Below are positions 1 to 6,456 of a DNA stretch of 8,423 nt, piece by piece. Source of the DNA: Planctomycetota bacterium (lineage in GTDB: Bacteria > Planctomycetota > SZUA-567 > JAFGNG01); the NCBI GenBank assembly GCA_016927125.1, contig JAFGNG010000051.1, forward strand, positions 1 through 8,423. Direction: 5' to 3'. The position numbers and the translations under genes were made by a program. Position 1 is the stretch's first letter. Each line of letters opens with the position of its first letter. The notes beneath the pieces are model-generated. The model did no database searches and was not told the DNA's origin. It saw nothing but the letters and a program-made list of their open reading frames with translations.

Positions 1-35
1 ATGGGAGAAACTCCTCAAATAACCTGTCCTGGTAT
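1..35 (-). promoter_or_regulatory. Leader of the left-edge gene with CsrA-like sites and ribosome binding site
   Basis: On the minus strand, bases 35-19 can fold as ATACC, hexaloop AGGACA, GGTTAT (one bulged U), which puts GGA in the loop. Fifteen bases downstream a second GGA lies in GAGGAG (16-11), a good Shine-Dalgarno. The last visible bases are AT at 2-1. If the next base outside the window is G, an ATG start sits 8 bases after GAGGAG. GGAG (14-11) can also pair with CTCC (7-4) across TTT, which could mask the ribosome site. A loop GGA plus a Shine-Dalgarno GGA is the usual arrangement of CsrA targets such as the flagellin leader of Bacillus. That the gene is a flagellin is inference from the fliW-csrA context. 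Confidence 0.4.
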
Positions 36-65
36 GACAAGAATATTAAATTTACCCAAGACGAA

Positions 66-90
66 GCCCGGCAGCCTGATCTTGCCGGGC
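66..90 (-). other. GC-rich stem-loop between csrA and the left-edge gene
   Basis: GCCCGGCA (66-73) and TGCCGGGC (83-90) form a perfect 8-base-pair stem around a 9-base loop. It could be the csrA terminator, but the minus-strand sequence after the stem is TTCGTCTTGGG, which is a poor U-tract. If the promoter at 96-123 is used, this hairpin would sit at the very 5' end of the new transcript, where stem-loops commonly protect mRNA from decay. The inverted repeat is certain; its function is open. Confidence 0.5.
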
Positions 91-95
91 ATGGA

Positions 96-123
96 TTTAT
101 AATAGATAACTGGCGCTTGGCAA
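96..123 (-). promoter_or_regulatory. Candidate sigma70 promoter downstream of csrA
   Basis: On the minus strand a -35 box TTGCCA (123-118; 5 of 6 consensus) is separated by 16 bases from a -10 box TATAAA (101-96; 5 of 6). It starts just past the csrA stop codon and points to the left edge, so a gene beyond the edge probably has its own promoter. Transcription would begin near base 89. Two copies of CCAAGCG, 11 bases apart, lie at and just upstream of the -35 box. Found by eye; no expression evidence. Confidence 0.45.
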
Positions 124-131
124 ACGCTTGG

Positions 132-383
132 TTAATCCTCTTTTTTCTTATCTTTCAAGAGGTTGCCAAGTTTTCCAAGGACGTCGTGGTCCGGCACTGA
201 CTGTTCCTTGGCGGTGATGTTCTCCCGCTGGATAGCTTCGTAGATCTCCTTGCGGTGAACCGTCACCTCGCGCGGGGCGTCGATCCCGATGCGCACCGTA
301 TCGCCCTTGATATCGACGATTGTAATTTCAACATTATCGCCGATCATGATGGTCTCATCCTTGCGGCGGCTTAATACCAGCAT
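132..383 (-). CDS. csrA: Carbon storage regulator CsrA (RsmA)
   Basis: CsrA is a small homodimeric RNA-binding protein that binds GGA motifs in mRNA leaders and blocks translation or changes stability. The start MLVLSRRKDE, the GDNVEI and VRIGIDAPREV strands and the VHRKEIYEAIQ segment are family hallmarks. The RNA-contacting residues L4, R6 and R44 fall at their canonical positions. At 83 residues it is longer than the 61-residue E. coli protein. The extra C-terminal tail (about 54-83), which ends in a charged KDKKKED run, fits the longer CsrA proteins found with FliW, whose C-terminal helix is the FliW contact. The ATG is one base after the fliW stop (TGA-C-ATG) and has a strong AAGGAGGG Shine-Dalgarno inside the end of fliW, so the two are surely co-transcribed and probably translationally coupled. 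Confidence 0.97.
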   Translation of the reverse strand: MLVLSRRKDETIMIGDNVEITIVDIKGDTVRIGIDAPREVTVHRKEIYEAIQRENITAKEQSVPDHDVLGKLGNLLKDKKKED

Positions 384-384
384 G

Positions 385-855
385 TCAGCCCTCCTTCGCC
401 GCTGAGACTTTATCCGTCTTCTGCTCGCTGCCGGACATAAAGACCCGGTGGCGGGTGCTGTAATCAGGATTGACCAGCACCACCTGCATTCCCAGGCGCT
501 TCTCGGAATTGAAGACCACCGGTCCGAGCAGGTTAGCGGTTACTTCATTGGGATCCTTGGGGATACAGAGGATCAGGCAGGCGACGGCGTCTTCGATATT
601 ATCAAGCTGGAGGGTTTCGAGTTCCTGTTGGCCGACCACCACCTGGTAATTCGGCACAATCAGGCTGGCTTCGCAGATTACAAACGCAATCTCGGGATTA
701 TCTACCGATTGCAGCCACTTGAAGATCCCCTCCTCGCCGCAATCAAAGATGATAAAGCGGGTACATTCCTTGAATCCCACAACTCCCTGTGGAAAAGTTA
801 TGGTACTGTCGTCCGGGACTTCGATCTCGCCGAAACGGCTGGTCATTACCTTCAT
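385..855 (-). CDS. fliW: Flagellar assembly factor FliW, CsrA antagonist
   Basis: FliW binds flagellin or CsrA in the cytoplasm. When flagellin is exported, free FliW binds CsrA non-competitively and lifts repression of flagellin translation. The 156-residue product has the FliW signatures in order: FPQGVVGF followed by F34 (residues 21-34), the WLQSVDNPEIAFVI stretch (47-60), a VPNY turn (67-70), and TANLLGPVVFN (106-116). The tail after about residue 140 is polar and probably disordered. The ATG at 855-853 is preceded by GGGGAG (870-865) at a 9-base spacing; a second in-frame Met at residue 4 is less well placed. It is the first gene of a two-gene unit with csrA, with a promoter at 925-953 and a GGA-loop hairpin in its leader, which suggests feedback by CsrA. 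Confidence 0.96.
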   Translation of the reverse strand: MKVMTSRFGEIEVPDDSTITFPQGVVGFKECTRFIIFDCGEEGIFKWLQSVDNPEIAFVICEASLIVPNYQVVVGQQELETLQLDNIEDAVACLILCIPKDPNEVTANLLGPVVFNSEKRLGMQVVLVNPDYSTRHRVFMSGSEQKTDKVSAAKEG

Positions 856-864
856 AATTGCATG

Positions 865-904
865 CTCCCCGAATACTGATTAATTTGCGCAACTCCCTGC
901 GCAA
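865..904 (-). promoter_or_regulatory. fliW leader hairpin with GGA loop and Shine-Dalgarno, CsrA-site-like
   Basis: On the minus strand TTGCGCA and TGCGCAA form a perfect 7-base-pair stem (904-898 with 891-885) closing the hexaloop GGGAGT (897-892). The local string CAGGGA matches the CARGGA core of the CsrA SELEX consensus, although the C and A fall in the stem here. A second GGA lies in the fliW Shine-Dalgarno GGGGAG (870-865), 28 bases downstream. One loop GGA plus one at the ribosome site is the known design of CsrA-repressed leaders. The hairpin is seen directly; CsrA binding is inferred. Confidence 0.5.
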
Positions 905-924
905 GTGGCTGTTTGATGGTTAAG

Positions 925-953
925 ATTGTAAGGAACCTGTGAAAAGATTGCAA
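925..953 (-). promoter_or_regulatory. Sigma70-type promoter of fliW-csrA
   Basis: On the minus strand TTGCAA (953-948) and TACAAT (930-925; 5 of 6 consensus) are separated by exactly 17 bases. Transcription would begin near 918, giving a leader of about 60 bases that contains the GGA-loop hairpin. The -35 box lies mostly inside the inverted repeat at 947-970. No sigma28 or sigma54 motif was seen here. Confidence 0.55.
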
Positions 954-970
954 ATGTAAATCTTTGCAAT
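947..970 (-). terminator. Weak terminator-like inverted repeat after hrpA
   Basis: ATTGCAAA (947-954) and TTTGCAAT (963-970) are perfect 8-base arms around an 8-base loop, starting 8 bases past the hrpA stop codon. On the minus strand the stem is followed by CTTTTCAC, a short U-tract, and the stem is AT-rich, so termination would be partial at best. A competing pair, AAAGATT (943-949) with AATCTTT (959-965), interleaves with it. Because the repeat also covers the fliW -35 box, it could equally be an operator. Confidence 0.4.
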
Positions 971-978
971 GCCTTAAG

Positions 979-3900
979 CTAATAAAAATCGCCTTCTTTC
1001 TCCACGGTTTGCCATAATTCCCGCAATTTCTTATCAGAAACCCGGCCGGAAGTGCCAAGTTTCTGGGCAAATATCGAAACCCGGTATTCCTCCACCAGCC
1101 AGCGGAAAGCAATGAGCCCCGGGGGCAGACAACCCGCCATGCCGTCGGGAATTGCAACGCTATTTTTTCGGAATTCCTCCAGTTTCTCCAGGCATGGCTG
1201 CCAGAAGGCCATTACCCGCTCCATCTTTCCCCGGTCCTTGTGCGGGGAACTGCGCAACTGCTCGAGACGCACCTCCATCGCTTCGAGATATCGTGGCATT
1301 TCAAAAAACTTTTCGAAGGGGGTCTCGCTGATAAACTCGGGATACACCATCTGCCGGAGCTGTTCGCGTAGATCCAACACCGACTCGGTGGGGAGGTTCT
1401 TCTCGGGCTTACGCAGCACCTGGTTCAACTCCAGCGCCTTGATCAGGATCTTGTCCACCGCTCCGGCCAGGTCATATGCGGCCTTGTGCACCGGTGCGCG
1501 CAGATCCTCGACATAGCGGTTAAAGACTTTTTCCTCACGGATTGAAGGGTTTTTGCGAAGAAAGACCTGGAAAATCGCCTTGTCGACAATGGCGTTCCTT
1601 AATTTCTCCGCGGTGGCCGTTGAGCCACTCGCCAGACTCTCGCCCAGGGTGCTGAAATACATCAAGGCTCGCTCGGAAATCGGCATGGAACGATACAAGC
1701 TCTTTTTATGCGGCGCAAGATTGATGGCAAAGAGCCGGTGCAACCCTTCCCGATGGACAACCCCCGCCCTTTTGGGATCCTCGTAGAGCCGGATGCTAAC
1801 CGAGTCGCCTTCATCGCATAAGGCGGGAAACCCGTAACAGATAGAGCCGGACAGCCCCAGTTGCACCTGAAGAGGCAAATCTCCGAAATCCCACTTGGTC
1901 AGGCCTTCGCGCTCCCAGCGCCGCTTGTCCGCGTGTTGGAACTGCTGGATGGTGGCGTCTTGCAGGCTGGTGCGCAAAACCTGCAACTCCCTGCCGGTCT
2001 TCAGGATCCGGCCGTCCTTGTCAACCACTTTGAAATTCATCCGCAGAAATGCTGGAAGTTCATCCAGGCGCCACTCCTCTGGAGCAATCATTACTCCTTT
2101 AAGTTTGCGCAAAACCTTGCTCAAGGCAACCGGGAGCGGCTCCTCTCCATGGGGGAGCTTGACCAGACAGGCCTCCACGGTGTCAGGAACGGGGACAAAC
2201 TCCCGCCGCTGGCCGCGCGGTAAGGCGCGGATCAGCATGGCAATCTTTTCACCCAGGAGCCCCGGTACCAGCCATTCAAAGCGCCACTCTTCGACATGTG
2301 CCAGTAAACCGACCGGCAAGGTGCAGGTAACCCCGTCCTCAGGTTCGCCGGGAGCAAAAGCGTATTTCAGAGGAAATTTACCGCTTGGGAGCTCCAACTC
2401 TAACGGAAAGCGATCAATGGTAATACCGTTGGGCATCTGGAGCTGGACATCCTCTCTCCGCATAAGCAGAAGGTTGGGATTGCCCTTAACCTCCTGATAA
2501 AACCACTGCTCAATCTCCCGTAGACTGCAAATCCCCTCGGGCAGGCGCTGTTCATAAAAATCAAAGAGCGCCTCTGCATTCACCAGCAGGTCATTGCGCC
2601 GCGCTTGATGTTGCAACTCGATTACCTCAGCGATTAATTTTTGGTTTGCTTCCAGGAAGGTGAGCTTCCTGCGGACATCCCCCTCGACCAAGGCGTGCTG
2701 GATAAAGATCTGGCGCGACTCCTCGGGAGCGATCTTACCATAATGCACCCGCCGGCGCTCCACCACCGGCAAGCCATAGACCGTGACCTGTTCATACGCC
2801 CGCACATGCCCGGTGCGCGCCTCCCAATGAGGCTCCGAGTAACTTCGTTTGCAGATCTCATGTGCCTGCTTCTCAATCCACTCCGGTTCAATTACCGCAA
2901 CGCTGCGGGCGTAAAGGGCGCTGGTCTCGAGCACTTCCGCGCCCATAATCCACTTCGGCATGCTGTGGAATAGCCCCGAGCCGGGAAAGATCCGGAAGCG
3001 GGTGCCGTGCGCGCCGCGGTAATTCTTCTTCTCCTGGTCCGCCAGCCCAATATGGCTCAGCAAGCCCGCCAGTAAGGCGCGGTGCAACGCTTCATACGGG
3101 GTCGCTTTTTTGATTTGCGGCAGGCGTTTTCTGGCTATCTGCTTATGTAATCGCCGCATCTCCTCGGCAAGCTGCTCGCGGATATTGCGCCATTCGCGCA
3201 TCCGCATATATGACAAAAAGTTCTTCTTGCAGAAGCGCCGGAGCTGGTTGTTCGACGGCAGGGTCCGGCGCGCTTCATCAAAGAAGCGCCAGAGCTTGAG
3301 CCAGCCGATAAAGTCCGAGCGGTCATCGAGAAATTCTTTATGGATCTGGTCGGCTTCCTCCTGCTTGTCAAGGGGGCGGTGGCGCGGATCCTGGATACTG
3401 AGTACCGCGACAAGGATCAAAACCTCCTCCAGGGTATTCCGCCGGTCCGCCGCCAGTAATATCCGGCTGAAGCGTGGCTCCAGCGGCAAGCGCGACATCC
3501 GCCGGCCCATTTGGGTGAGCACCTTGTTTTCATCAATAGCGCCGAGTTCCGCGAGTTCGGCGTATCCCCGGCGGACTGCCAGCGCTTCCGGCGGCTGGAT
3601 AAAGGGGAAGGACTCCACCTCCCCCAGGTGCATGGACTTCATCTGGAGAATAACGCTTGCCAGCGAGGAGCGCAGAATCTCCGGATCGGTATAATCCGGG
3701 CGATCGCTGTAATCATCTTCGCTGAAGAGGCGGATGCAGACCCCCGGGGCAACCCGGCCGCACCGCCCCTTGCGCTGCTCAGCGCTGGCGCGGCTGATGG
3801 GTTCGATCAGGAGATGCTCCACCTGGGTCTGGAGGTTGAAGCGCCGGACGCGGGCGGTGCCGGTATCAATCACGTAGCGGATGCGCGGCACGGTCACCGA

Positions 3901-4848
3901 GGTTTCGGCTACGTTGGTGGAGAGGATAATACGCCTGGCCTTGCCGGGATGGAATACCTGGCGTTGCTCCGAAGCAGTCAAACGGCCGAAGAGCGGCAGG
4001 ATCTCGGTGTTGGCAATCCTTTGCCCGGTAAGCAGATCCAGGCATTCGCGAATAGACTGCTCGGAGGGGAGGAATACCAGGATATCATGCGCGGGGGCAG
4101 ATTCGTCTTTGGTCTTATCCGGAGGCCCAGAGTCCTCCGTATAAATCTCTTTCACTGCCTCGGCCACGAGCGCGGGGAGATCCGGGTCATCATCCCTCTC
4201 GTCGGGCGGGCGGTAGCGCAGCTCCACCGGGAAGGTGCGGCCCTCTACCCTGATCACCGGGGCCTGGTCAAAGAAATCTGAAAACCGTTCCACATCCAGG
4301 GTTGCGGAGCTGACAATCACCTTCAGGTCAGGCCGGGTGGGCAGGAGCTGCTTGAGGTATCCCAGCAGGAAATCAATGTTGATGGTGCGCTCATGCACCT
4401 CATCGATCATGATAGTGTCGTAGGCCAGCAGTTTCCGGTCATGGTTAATTTCGGAGAGGAGAATGCCATCGGTCATGAACTTGATGCAAGCATCCTTGTT
4501 AATCTTGGATTCAAAACGGATCTGGTAGCCCACCGGTGAGCCGACCGCCCTGCCCAGCTCTTCCGACACCCGTTCGGCAACGCTGATCGCCGCAATCCGG
4601 CGCGGCTGGGTGCAGCCGATCATGCCCGCGGTTCCCCGGCCAAGCTCCAAGCAGATCTTGGGGATCTGCGTGGTCTTGCCGGAGCCGGTTTCTCCGGCCA
4701 CAATCACGACCTGGTTTTCCTGGATAGCCTTGGCAATCAACTCCCGCTTGCCTGAGATCGGCAGCTCTTCGGGAAAAGTGATTTCCGGCAGAGGTGTTTG
4801 ATTATTCTTCTTGTGGGCTTTTTCAGGTAAAACCATTGCGTAAGCCAT
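979..4848 (-). CDS. hrpA: ATP-dependent DEAH-box RNA helicase HrpA
   Basis: HrpA is a cytoplasmic DEAH/RHA helicase that uses NTP hydrolysis to remodel RNA; the E. coli protein acts on stalled ribosomes. All core motifs are intact: I GETGSGKT (52-59), Ia TQPRRIAA (80-87), II DEVH (149-152), III SAT (181-183), IV ILVFLPS (256-262), V STNVAETSVTV (310-320) and VI QRKGRCGR (358-365). A helicase-associated region follows, then the long C-terminal half typical of HrpA (DUF3418-like). At 1289 residues it is close to the roughly 1300 of E. coli HrpA, so it is full length. The first ATG (4848) has no good Shine-Dalgarno; a Met four codons later (4836) is an alternative start. An extended -10 promoter lies 61 bases upstream. 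It is read toward fliW-csrA but is separated from it by a weak terminator and a new promoter. Confidence 0.96.
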   Translation of the reverse strand: MAYAMVLPEKAHKKNNQTPLPEITFPEELPISGKRELIAKAIQENQVVIVAGETGSGKTTQIPKICLELGRGTAGMIGCTQPRRIAAISVAERVSEELGRAVGSPVGYQIRFESKINKDACIKFMTDGILLSEINHDRKLLAYDTIMIDEVHERTINIDFLLGYLKQLLPTRPDLKVIVSSATLDVERFSDFFDQAPVIRVEGRTFPVELRYRPPDERDDDPDLPALVAEAVKEIYTEDSGPPDKTKDESAPAHDILVFLPSEQSIRECLDLLTGQRIANTEILPLFGRLTASEQRQVFHPGKARRIILSTNVAETSVTVPRIRYVIDTGTARVRRFNLQTQVEHLLIEPISRASAEQRKGRCGRVAPGVCIRLFSEDDYSDRPDYTDPEILRSSLASVILQMKSMHLGEVESFPFIQPPEALAVRRGYAELAELGAIDENKVLTQMGRRMSRLPLEPRFSRILLAADRRNTLEEVLILVAVLSIQDPRHRPLDKQEEADQIHKEFLDDRSDFIGWLKLWRFFDEARRTLPSNNQLRRFCKKNFLSYMRMREWRNIREQLAEEMRRLHKQIARKRLPQIKKATPYEALHRALLAGLLSHIGLADQEKKNYRGAHGTRFRIFPGSGLFHSMPKWIMGAEVLETSALYARSVAVIEPEWIEKQAHEICKRSYSEPHWEARTGHVRAYEQVTVYGLPVVERRRVHYGKIAPEESRQIFIQHALVEGDVRRKLTFLEANQKLIAEVIELQHQARRNDLLVNAEALFDFYEQRLPEGICSLREIEQWFYQEVKGNPNLLLMRREDVQLQMPNGITIDRFPLELELPSGKFPLKYAFAPGEPEDGVTCTLPVGLLAHVEEWRFEWLVPGLLGEKIAMLIRALPRGQRREFVPVPDTVEACLVKLPHGEEPLPVALSKVLRKLKGVMIAPEEWRLDELPAFLRMNFKVVDKDGRILKTGRELQVLRTSLQDATIQQFQHADKRRWEREGLTKWDFGDLPLQVQLGLSGSICYGFPALCDEGDSVSIRLYEDPKRAGVVHREGLHRLFAINLAPHKKSLYRSMPISERALMYFSTLGESLASGSTATAEKLRNAIVDKAIFQVFLRKNPSIREEKVFNRYVEDLRAPVHKAAYDLAGAVDKILIKALELNQVLRKPEKNLPTESVLDLREQLRQMVYPEFISETPFEKFFEMPRYLEAMEVRLEQLRSSPHKDRGKMERVMAFWQPCLEKLEEFRKNSVAIPDGMAGCLPPGLIAFRWLVEEYRVSIFAQKLGTSGRVSDKKLRELWQTVEKEGDFY

Positions 4849-4908
4849 TCTTAAACCAGTGGAAAGTATGGAAAGCTCCCGTCAACTTCTGCCGGTATTT
4901 CCAGTCTT

Positions 4909-4917
4909 ATTATAGCA
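4909..4917 (-). promoter_or_regulatory. Extended -10 promoter of hrpA
   Basis: The minus strand reads TGCTATAAT (4917-4909), a perfect TGn extended -10 element. No good -35 is visible at the right distance (CATTAA at a 17-base spacing), which is usual for extended -10 promoters. Transcription would begin near 4902, leaving a leader of about 54 bases before the hrpA ATG. Confidence 0.55.
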
Positions 4918-4943
4918 TTACTCCTGGCAAATTAATGCTTTAA
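4910..4943. repeat. Imperfect palindrome overlapping the hrpA promoter
   Basis: TTATAGCATTA (4910-4920) and TAATGCTTTAA (4933-4943) are inverted with 10 of 11 positions matching, around a 12-base centre. The left arm contains most of the hrpA -10 box and the right arm falls in the -35 region, a typical position for a repressor operator. The arms are AT-rich, so chance similarity is possible. Confidence 0.4.
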
Positions 4944-5232
4944 AAAACAGGTTTCAAAGCAGGTGTTGCCGGAGCGTAATGATACTGTCCCATAATAAAA
5001 TGTTTCTGTAACTTTATATCACGCTGGTAAATATACCTCCGGTTGAAGCTGAAACTGGAATTTTATCGGAATCAAACCTAGAGTCCGAGGTCTAGTTGCG
5101 GAAAAATCCAAATCCTGAAAGCGGTTAGAAGGAATAGCACATAACCTTAAACCTTTCAAGTTTTTTCAGTAGTTGTCGATGATAGTAATTGGACTTAACG
5201 AATTCTAAAAGCAAGGGATAGAGGATTTGATC
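4944..5232. other. Intergenic region upstream of the outer-membrane protein gene
   Basis: With the hrpA promoter area this makes a 384-base gap between divergent genes. It is visibly more AT-rich than the flanking genes, with no convincing ORF and no clear RNA gene. The promoter of the plus-strand gene should lie here. The best candidate seen, TTGTCG then 17 bases then TAACGA (about 5174-5202), is weak. A short dyad CTAGA/TCTAG sits at 5078-5095. The Shine-Dalgarno GAGG for the downstream gene is at 5221-5224. Confidence 0.5.
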
Positions 5233-6312
5233 ATGATAAAATTCAGCAGGTTTTCTTTTTGTTTCCTGGCGGCAGCCGCCTGGGTCAGTCTGCTCTTTAC
5301 CGCGACCTCCGGTACGGATGAGATGGATTACCATATCCGCACCAGCGAACGGATTCTGAATGGTTCCTACGTTTCCCCGCGTTCAGCCGGCCTGGCTGGC
5401 AGTTACGCGGCATTGGAGCAAGGCGCACACAGCACCTATACCAACCCTGCCGGCCTCGGCAACCTCAGTAAACCCTCTATCTTTCACAACCTTTATTACG
5501 AAAAGGTCGGTGAGGGCAATTACGACACCGGCTATACCACCATCACCATCGGCGGGGCGGTGCATATTAACTCCCTGCGGCCGGAATATTATCCCCGCAG
5601 GGAGATGGGCAATCACGGCGTGGGAGTAGTTTATTCGCACACCTACGGCGGGGCCGATGGTAAGTACGGAGCGGATTATAATACCAACAACCTGGCGGTT
5701 GCCTATGGCCGCTCCTTCAACTATGGCAGGGTCCTGGCGGGGATGCGGCTCGCCTACCAGAACACCCATGTGGATGAAGAAAGCTGGAACAAGGTAGATT
5801 TCGGAAAGGTTGATTTCACTTCCGGAATCCTGGTGCGCCTCAACCGCACCCTTACCCTCGGCGGGGTGTTGACCCTGGGCGCGGGTGACGCCGACAGCGA
5901 CCTTACCGGGTATGGCGATGGCAGTGTCTCTTCCCGGGAGATCCGGATGGGCCTTGCCCAACAGATGTCGGAATGCTGGCTCCTGACCGGCGACCTTGCC
6001 TTCCAGGAATGGGAGTTGAAAGACGATGAACCCGGATTCCTCCCCAAGGAAGAGCATGACTTAGTTCGTTTTTCGATCGGCTCCGAACTGGAGTTGCGGC
6101 CGGAGCTGCTCACCCTGCGAGGTGGTATCTTCATTGTCAGCGATGACTGGATTGGCACCTTCCAGGACCGGCGGCAGGATCGTTCGGAAACCTACACCGG
6201 CCTCTCCGGCGGCGCGTCCTGGAAGTGGTACGAATGCTCCCTGGAATATGACGCTAATATCACTACGAACGGGGATTTCGGGCATTATGCCTCCCTGCTG
6301 ATGGATTTCTAA
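5233..6312 (+). CDS. Outer-membrane beta-barrel protein, PorV/FadL-like
   Basis: The 359-residue product begins with a Sec signal peptide: K3 and R6, a hydrophobic core at about 7-24, and likely cleavage near residue 27. The mature start carries RSAGLAGSYAAL (50-61) and TNPAGLGNL (70-78). The NPAG turn after an AGxAGsYAA-like strand is the shared hallmark of the FadL/TodX and PorV/PorQ (UPF0164) barrels. The remainder alternates polar and hydrophobic residues with many Tyr, Trp and Gly, and ends in F359, as expected for BAM-inserted barrels. The ATG at 5233 lies 8 bases after GAGG; a TTG at 5227 would be only 2 bases from it and is rejected. It is a single-gene unit ending in a strong terminator. 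Substrate is unknown: hydrophobic-compound uptake (FadL-like) and a secretion-shuttle role (PorV-like) are both possible. Confidence 0.75.
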   Translation: MIKFSRFSFCFLAAAAWVSLLFTATSGTDEMDYHIRTSERILNGSYVSPRSAGLAGSYAALEQGAHSTYTNPAGLGNLSKPSIFHNLYYEKVGEGNYDTGYTTITIGGAVHINSLRPEYYPRREMGNHGVGVVYSHTYGGADGKYGADYNTNNLAVAYGRSFNYGRVLAGMRLAYQNTHVDEESWNKVDFGKVDFTSGILVRLNRTLTLGGVLTLGAGDADSDLTGYGDGSVSSREIRMGLAQQMSECWLLTGDLAFQEWELKDDEPGFLPKEEHDLVRFSIGSELELRPELLTLRGGIFIVSDDWIGTFQDRRQDRSETYTGLSGGASWKWYECSLEYDANITTNGDFGHYASLLMDF

Positions 6313-6353
6313 GTAACCTCGGCGCAGCGCGTGTCGGGCGCTTGGGGATGTAG

Positions 6354-6388
6354 AATAGGGTTCGGGCTTGCCGAACCCTATTTTTTTT
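6354..6388 (+). terminator. Strong intrinsic terminator
   Basis: A perfect 12-base-pair stem, AATAGGGTTCGG (6354-6365) with CCGAACCCTATT (6371-6382), closes a GCTTG loop and runs straight into eight Ts (6381-6388). It ends the barrel-protein transcript 42 bases past the stop codon. The opposite strand lacks a U-tract after the stem, so it acts in one direction. Confidence 0.93.
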
Positions 6389-6412
6389 GCTAAATTCAAT
6401 CCCTGACTTTGC

Positions 6413-6428
6413 CTGGGGTATTCCCCGG
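6413..6428 (+). other. Small hairpin in the nitroreductase leader
   Basis: CCTGGGG (from 6412) and CCCCGG (6423-6428) can form a stem of GGGG/CCCC extended by a T-G wobble and a C-G pair, around a TATT loop. It lies 13 bases upstream of the Shine-Dalgarno GGGAAGGAG. It may be a simple leader stem or part of an operator. No strong promoter is evident between the terminator and this gene. Confidence 0.25.
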
Positions 6429-6456
6429 TTACACTCCCAAAGGGAAGGAGAAAAAC

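Noticed and set aside
1..102. Plus-strand open frame of 33 codons from the first base
   Set aside because: It runs through the stem-loop and the leader of the minus-strand gene, and its short sequence has no family signal; a 3' gene fragment cannot be fully excluded.
50..131. Possible sigma28 (FliA) promoter for the left-edge gene
   Set aside because: TAAA occurs at 53-50 but nothing like GCCGATAA follows at the required distance; the sigma70 boxes fit better.
448..879. Plus-strand open frame of 143 codons opposite fliW
   Set aside because: It is fully antisense to fliW, a clear family member, and its translation resembles no protein family.
852..1157. Minus-strand open frame of 101 codons between hrpA and fliW
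   Set aside because: It overlaps the end of hrpA in another frame and covers the fliW promoter and hairpin; its composition is unlike a real protein.
3511..4281. Plus-strand open frame of 256 codons inside hrpA
   Set aside because: It lies opposite conserved helicase motifs IV to VI; a long antisense frame is expected from GC-rich codon bias.
4926..4938. Possible sigma54 promoter (TGGC...TGC)
   Set aside because: The GG and GC dinucleotides are 9 rather than 10 bases apart, a spacing sigma54 does not tolerate well.
5125..5334. Minus-strand open frame of 69 codons at the start of the barrel gene
   Set aside because: It overlaps the signal peptide region antisense and its translation has no recognisable features.
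5383..6057. Minus-strand open frame of 224 codons opposite the barrel gene
   Set aside because: The plus-strand frame has a signal peptide, NPAG motif and terminal Phe; the antisense frame is a shadow.
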